DNA of 9,486 nucleotides from Candidatus Methanomethylophilaceae archaeon (lineage in GTDB: Archaea > Thermoplasmatota > Thermoplasmata > Methanomassiliicoccales > Methanomethylophilaceae), in the NCBI GenBank assembly GCA_017395275.1, contig JAFPVN010000318.1, positions 1 through 9,486 of the forward strand, given 5' to 3'. A program made the position numbers and the translations under genes. Of the stretch, positions 6,098 to 9,486 are shown one piece after another (the stretch's first letter is position 1; each line of letters starts with the position of its first letter). The notes beneath the pieces are model-generated. The model did no database searches. It saw nothing but the letters and a program-made list of their open reading frames with translations, and had not been told where the DNA came from.

Positions 6098-7906
6098 ATG
6101 CTGCTTAGAGCTGAGGCCCTCACCAAGGCCTTCGGTCCCGTCAAGGTGCTGATCAGAGCCGACCTCCAGATAAACGAGGGGGACAGCATCGGCCTGATCG
6201 GCGTCAACGGGGCCGGCAAAACCACATTCTTCCGCATACTCCTCGGAGAGGAGAAGGCGGACACCGGTGAGCTCACCGTCAACACCACCCGCATAGGATA
6301 TCTGCCGCAGTTCGCAGAATCCATAGAGGGATGCACGGTGAGGGACATCCTCGGTCGCCCCTACGGGCACATCGAGAACATCAAGAGGAGGATGAGGGAG
6401 CTCGACGCCGTCATGGCGTCGGGCGGGGACGACGTGGATTGGAACAACGTCGCCACCGAATACGCGAGACTCGAGGCGGAACTCGCCAAGAGCAACGTCA
6501 ACGACGAGAAGACCCAGATCGACGCATTGGAAGCGGTCGGACTGTCCGCGGACTTCATGGAGAGGTACATGGATACCCTCTCCGGAGGGGAGCGCACCAA
6601 GGTCATGCTCTCGAGGGTCGTCGTCCAGGCCGAGGACTGCGACCTGCTGTTCCTCGACGAACCCACCAACCATCTGGACATCGAGACCGTGGAATGGCTG
6701 GAGGACTTCCTCCTGAAGACCAAGGTCTCGTGCGTGGTGATCAGCCACGACAGGTACTTCCTGGACAAGATGGCCACCAGGACCGTGGAGATATCCAACG
6801 GCAAGACCAGGGAGTACAAGGGCAACTATTCCGCCTTCATAATGAAGAAGATGCTGGACCTCGACCGCATGCAGAAGGAGTATGCGAAGTACGTCAACCA
6901 GAAGAAGAAGCAGCAGGAGATAGCCGCCCAGATGCACAAGGACATGTGGTTCGCGTCCGTGCACAAGACCCGTCAGAAGATGATCGACAAGATGGACATC
7001 AAGGAGGCCCCGGAGAAGAGCAGGGAGATCACCGTCAGGATCCAGGCGGCTCCGAAATCGGGGAAGAACGTCATCATAGCGAAGGGCCTGACCATAAGAC
7101 AGGGCGGGAAGGTCATACTCAGCGGTGTAAATCTTGACATACACAAGGGCGACAAGCTGGGAATCTTCGGCGCCAACGGGCAGGGGAAGACCACGCTCGT
7201 GAAGGCATTGTTGGAGGAGATCCCCTGCGACGGGGAGCTGTGGGTGGCGCCCGGGGCCAAGGTAGGATATTTCTCGCAGAACCACGAGAACCTGAACCTT
7301 GAACTTACAGCCGAGGAGCAGATCCTCCAGGTCATAGGGAAGGACCGCAGGGCGGACGCCAGGAAGCTGCTGGCGAGGATGCTCCTGTTCAACGAGGAGG
7401 TGGACAAACCCATGAAGTACCTCTCCGGGGGGGAGAGGGTCAGGGTATCCATCACGCTACTGCTGCTGCAGGAGACCAATCTCCTTGTGCTGGACGAGCC
7501 CACCAACTATCTCGACATACCCGCGAGGCATGCGGTGGAGGAGGCTCTCAACGAATACAACGGCACGATCATAGCCGTCACCCACGACAGGTACTTCCTG
7601 GACACCGTGTGCACCAAGGTGTGCGAGGTGAAGGACGGCAAGGTGAAGGTCACCAACGGCACCTACTCCGCCGCCAAGGGGAGGCCGAACACCACCGAGA
7701 TAGTCATGGACGCCGACGAGTACAAGGTGCTGTCGTCGTTCACCAACTGGGCCACCGGCAGGAAGTACGTCAAGGGGGACACCGTCCTTGTCGCACCGGC
7801 GGAGATGAAGAACTACGAATGGGCGATATCGCAGGGCAAGATGAAGAAGACCGGCGGCAGGCAGAGGAAGAAGGTCGCGGTCTCCAACGAGAAGCCCGAC
7901 GAATGA
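6098..7906 (+). CDS. ABC-F family ATPase (ribosome-associated, non-transport)
   Basis: This 602-aa protein has two ABC ATPase domains and no membrane segment, the ABC-F pattern. Domain 1: Walker A GVNGAGKT (35-42), signature LSGGE (161-165), Walker B LLFLDEPTNHLD (183-194), H-loop SHDRY (216-220). Domain 2: Walker A GANGQGKT (358-365), signature LSGGE (442-446), Walker B LLVLDEPTN (462-470), H-loop THDRY (495-499). The linker between them (about 236-316) is charged and helical (QKKKQQEIAAQMHKD), like the P-site tRNA interaction linker. ABC-F proteins bind the ribosomal E site and rescue stalled or drug-bound ribosomes. A C-terminal extension (about 525-602) ends in a basic tail (KKTGGRQRKK). 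The ATG at 6098 is 5 bases after the icd stop, with GAGTGG before it. Upstream in-frame codons overlap icd and are not homologous. Whether it is housekeeping or antibiotic-resistance type cannot be told. Confidence 0.93.
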   Translation: MLLRAEALTKAFGPVKVLIRADLQINEGDSIGLIGVNGAGKTTFFRILLGEEKADTGELTVNTTRIGYLPQFAESIEGCTVRDILGRPYGHIENIKRRMRELDAVMASGGDDVDWNNVATEYARLEAELAKSNVNDEKTQIDALEAVGLSADFMERYMDTLSGGERTKVMLSRVVVQAEDCDLLFLDEPTNHLDIETVEWLEDFLLKTKVSCVVISHDRYFLDKMATRTVEISNGKTREYKGNYSAFIMKKMLDLDRMQKEYAKYVNQKKKQQEIAAQMHKDMWFASVHKTRQKMIDKMDIKEAPEKSREITVRIQAAPKSGKNVIIAKGLTIRQGGKVILSGVNLDIHKGDKLGIFGANGQGKTTLVKALLEEIPCDGELWVAPGAKVGYFSQNHENLNLELTAEEQILQVIGKDRRADARKLLARMLLFNEEVDKPMKYLSGGERVRVSITLLLLQETNLLVLDEPTNYLDIPARHAVEEALNEYNGTIIAVTHDRYFLDTVCTKVCEVKDGKVKVTNGTYSAAKGRPNTTEIVMDADEYKVLSSFTNWATGRKYVKGDTVLVAPAEMKNYEWAISQGKMKKTGGRQRKKVAVSNEKPDE

Positions 7907-7989
7907 CCCAGACATCAAAAAACGATCGTATTTTCCGATCCCCTGCGATGGAAAGTCCCATCTATCTCCCAGTTATCGAAGTGGCATGA
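7903..7989 (+). CDS. Candidate 28-aa leader peptide or small coupled gene
   Basis: A short frame exactly bridges the ABC-F and MFS genes. Its ATG (7903) overlaps the ABC-F TGA as ATGA, and its own TGA (7987-7989) overlaps the MFS ATG as ATGA. The peptide begins MTQTSKND and ends YLPVIEVA; a second in-frame ATG at 7948 would give 13 residues. No family is recognised, and no clear ribosome binding site precedes it. Against a conserved protein, only 12 of 27 sense codons end in G or C, and codons such as TCA, CGA, CGT, ATT and CCT are unlike those of the neighbours. Rare codons would suit a regulatory leader whose translation feeds ribosomes into the efflux gene, but ordinary spacer DNA is also possible. 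The double ATGA is the main argument. Confidence 0.35.
   Translation: MTQTSKNDRIFRSPAMESPIYLPVIEVA
7924..7962 (+). other. Two small hairpins in the ABC-F/MFS junction
   Basis: GATCG (7924-7928) pairs with CGATC (7936-7940) around 7 bases. GATGG (7947-7951) pairs with CCATC (7958-7962) around 6 bases, and the second stem contains the internal ATG at 7948. Stems of 5 bp are weak. They could form a small attenuator over the MFS start or be chance. Confidence 0.25.
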
Positions 7990-9173
7990 GGCTGGGAAAG
8001 ACTCCGTTGATACTGCTCATCCTGATCATGAGCATGTTCGGTCCGCTGTCCACGGACATGTACCTCTCCGGTCTCCCCCAGATGGTGGAGGACTTCGGCA
8101 CCACCGAGGCCACCATGAACATGTCGCTGTACATGTTCATGCTGGTGCTGGCATTCAGCATACTCTTCCTGGGGCCGATAAGCGACAAGTACGGCAGGCG
8201 CAGGATACTGCTGATCACCATGGCGATCTACGTCGCATCCAACCTGGCGTGCGTGTTCGTCACCGACATATGGTTGTTCATAGCGCTGAGGATGGTTCAG
8301 GCCTTCGGCGGAGGCGGCGCCATGGTCAGCTCGTTCGCGCTGATCAAGGACCTCTTCACCGGCCGCGAGAGGGCCAGAGTACTGTCCATCGTCGCGATAA
8401 TAGGCATCCTCGGGCCGATAATGTCACCCGTGATAGGCACACTGCTGATCAACCTGTACGGTTGGCATTCCACGTTCATCGCCCCTGCCGCGGTGGGGGC
8501 GGTGTGCATGGCCATGGGCGCCCTCCTCCCCGGCGACATACCGACGGAGAGGCTGGAGGGAAGCATCGCCAACACCGTGATGAGGGTCGTCGTGATCCTG
8601 AAGGACAGGGGATTCACGATGTTCATGATGATGATCTGCATCTTCACCGCTTCCCAGCTTGCGTACATATCGGTATCGTCGTACATCTACCAGCAGAAGT
8701 TCGGCCTCAGCACCACGGAGTACAGCCTCGCCCTGGGCGCGGCGTGCATACTGGCACTTATCGTCTCCAGGGCGATCTCCCACCTTCATCTGAGCAACCT
8801 GAGGACGGTGGCGGCGGTGTTCCTCCTCGGGATGCTGAGCCTCGTGATGATGACCTTCGCCGCTGAGCACTCGTGGTATCTCTTCCTCCTGTCCATCGTG
8901 CCCTGCTGCTCCAACACCATAACCGCCCGTTCCTTCGGATTCGCCATACTGATGAACCATCACGACGGCGACAACGGTTCGGTGTCGTCGGTGCTCAACT
9001 TCAACACCTTCATCCTAGCGTTCTTCGGGATGGTGATCGCATCGTCGTTCCCCAGCGACATGTTCATCTACGGCATATCGGCGGTGCTGCTGGTCTGCTG
9101 CATAGTGTTCGCCGTCATGTGGGCGATGCTGAAGCATCTGGACTACCCGGTGAGGAATCTGAAGGAACAATGA
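7986..9173 (+). CDS. MFS drug transporter, Bcr/CflA-type (DHA1)
   Basis: This 395-aa membrane protein has about 12 hydrophobic segments and no large soluble domain. TM1 carries STDMYLSGLPQM (22-33), the Asp-Met-Tyr signature of the Bcr/CflA group. The TM2-3 loop has motif A (GPISDKYGRRR, 63-73), and Arg102 in LRMVQAFGGGG is motif B. TM5 has a drug-antiporter motif C variant (GPIMSPVIG, 143-151). ISVSSYIYQQKFGLS (228-242) matches the family's TM7 region. Bcr/CflA proteins are proton-coupled exporters of drugs such as bicyclomycin or chloramphenicol and of small metabolites; the substrate here is unknown. The ATG at 7986 is preceded by AGTGGC, the same context as the ABC-F start, and overlaps the TGA of the candidate leader frame. 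No clear TATA box is seen in the 79-base spacer, so it is probably transcribed with icd and the ABC-F gene. Confidence 0.92.
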   Translation: MRLGKTPLILLILIMSMFGPLSTDMYLSGLPQMVEDFGTTEATMNMSLYMFMLVLAFSILFLGPISDKYGRRRILLITMAIYVASNLACVFVTDIWLFIALRMVQAFGGGGAMVSSFALIKDLFTGRERARVLSIVAIIGILGPIMSPVIGTLLINLYGWHSTFIAPAAVGAVCMAMGALLPGDIPTERLEGSIANTVMRVVVILKDRGFTMFMMMICIFTASQLAYISVSSYIYQQKFGLSTTEYSLALGAACILALIVSRAISHLHLSNLRTVAAVFLLGMLSLVMMTFAAEHSWYLFLLSIVPCCSNTITARSFGFAILMNHHDGDNGSVSSVLNFNTFILAFFGMVIASSFPSDMFIYGISAVLLVCCIVFAVMWAMLKHLDYPVRNLKEQ

Positions 9174-9187
9174 TCCTCGATTAGGAT

Positions 9188-9275
9188 ATTGGTATAATCA
9201 TTGGTATAATGCATTCCAACCATTATACCAATCGGATGCCCCAAGTATACCGATGGGCGCCTACAATATACCAAT
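9188..9275. repeat. Phased array of five 11-bp motifs (ATTGGTATAAT)
   Basis: Plus-strand copies lie at 9188-9198 and 9200-9210, both exact. Minus-strand copies lie at 9222-9232 (exact), 9244-9254 (9 of 11) and 9265-9275 (10 of 11). The GGTATA/TATACC cores of the last four begin at 9203, 9224, 9246 and 9267, giving spacings of 21, 22 and 21 bp, so they lie on one face of the helix. A degenerate half-site (ATTGG at 9286-9290) continues the phase at 22 bp. The array lies 15 bases past the MFS stop in AT-rich non-coding DNA. It looks like a cluster of protein-binding sites; which protein is unknown. Confidence 0.8.
9200..9232. repeat. 12-bp perfect inverted repeat within the motif array
   Basis: ATTGGTATAATG (9200-9211) and CATTATACCAAT (9221-9232) pair perfectly around a 9-base loop. 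Transcribed, it would give a stable hairpin 27 bases after the MFS stop, but no T tract follows. It may act as a palindromic operator or protect the 3' end of the operon mRNA. Confidence 0.65.
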
Positions 9276-9400
9276 CGAACCTCACATTGGCGGAGGACTG
9301 GATATGTTGTTTCCACATCGTTAGAGTCTAAAATACAATAATATAGTCCATAGCAAATACAGAGAATACTGCACCAAGGGGGAATCAGGAGGTCCGTACG
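9276..9400. other. AT-rich intergenic stretch, no gene seen
   Basis: Stops occur in all frames and no RNA gene is recognised. It holds T-rich patches on the minus strand (complement of 9328-9345) that could end transcription of a leftward gene, or serve as an AT box (AAAATACAATAATATAG) for a rightward one. AGGAGGT at 9387-9393 has no start codon at usable spacing. Confidence 0.4.
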
Positions 9401-9486
9401 TTACTTCACAACGATGCTATGCGGGGGCCAGTCCATGATGCTGACGCCCTCGGTGAAACCGGTATTCGCGATGGATGACGCCAAGA
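9401..9486 (-). CDS. Possible C-terminus of a minus-strand gene, cut by the window edge
   Basis: The minus strand is open from the window edge to a TAA at 9401-9403. It gives 27 residues ending DWPPHSIVVK, with mostly GC-ending codons like the other genes. A Pro-Pro-x-Ser-(I/V)-V-V ending is often seen closing a beta-sandwich domain, for example in glycoside hydrolases, but that is a weak hint. The complementary plus-strand frame (ATG at 9414, 9435 or 9438, no stop before 9486) shares third codon positions and is also open, so composition cannot separate them. I prefer the minus reading because the plus frame lacks a correctly spaced ribosome binding site. Confidence 0.4.
   Translation of the reverse strand, partial: LASSIANTGFTEGVSIMDWPPHSIVVK

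Noticed and set aside
9200..9232. Intrinsic terminator for the rightward operon
   Set aside because: The 12-bp stem is strong but AT-rich with no T tract after it, and it is part of a larger phased motif array. A binding-site role explains more.
9188..9275. CRISPR array
   Set aside because: Repeats are only 11 bp, occur in both orientations and are partly degenerate, with no spacer-like units of 30 or more bases and no cas genes.
9387..9393. AGGAGGT as a ribosome binding site for a rightward gene
   Set aside because: No ATG, GTG or TTG lies within 5-12 bases; the nearest ATG (9414) is 20 bases away.
9316..9416. CATCGTT (9316-9322) and AACGATG (9410-9416) as element ends
   Set aside because: The 7-bp match does not extend, there are no flanking direct repeats, and no transposase is seen.

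Overview
The window looks like archaeal chromosome, most probably a member of the Thermoplasmata and plausibly a gut-type Methanomassiliicoccales. The evidence is: an archaeal long-type FKBP with SlyD-like architecture; AT-rich TATA-like boxes about 28 to 50 bases upstream of starts in otherwise GC-rich DNA; heavy use of AGG, ATA and GC-ending codons; AGGTGA-type ribosome binding sites; and no TAG among the nine gene stops (seven TGA, two TAA). The lineage is an inference. No taxonomic marker gene is present.

Left half, minus strand (84-4737). A run of five closely packed genes reads leftward from a promoter near 4780: an unrecognised 151-aa protein, an S66 (MccF/LD-carboxypeptidase-like) peptidase, an RluF-type pseudouridine synthase, a protein of nine Sel1 repeats, and a DUF1963 (YwqG-like) protein. 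Gaps are 42, 4 and 4 bases, then a 4-base ATGA overlap. A leaderless-type promoter probably lies in front of the peptidase. The FKBP gene follows with its own TATA box, which sits in the loop of a 6-bp inverted repeat. Bases 1-83, downstream of FKBP, hold nothing I can identify.

Divergent intergenic region (4738-4868). It carries TATA-like boxes facing both ways and a perfect 9-bp tandem repeat between them.

Right half, plus strand (4869-9173). An isocitrate dehydrogenase, an ABC-F ATPase (5-base gap) and a Bcr/CflA-type MFS transporter form an apparent operon. The 79 bases between ABC-F and MFS are spanned by a 28-codon frame whose ATG overlaps the ABC-F stop (ATGA) and whose TGA overlaps the MFS start (ATGA). 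This is a candidate leader peptide or small coupled gene.

Right end (9174-9486). AT-rich non-coding DNA holds five copies of an 11-bp motif (ATTGGTATAAT). Four of them are spaced 21, 22 and 21 bp apart, two helical turns each, and one pair forms a 12-bp perfect inverted repeat. The last 86 bases are open in two complementary frames; the better reading is the C-terminus of a minus-strand gene.

Functionally, several genes touch translation or antibiotic tolerance: an rRNA/tRNA pseudouridine synthase, an ABC-F, a drug-efflux-type MFS and an MccF-like peptidase. Sel1 and DUF1963 are of unknown cellular role, and isocitrate dehydrogenase supplies 2-oxoglutarate for biosynthesis.
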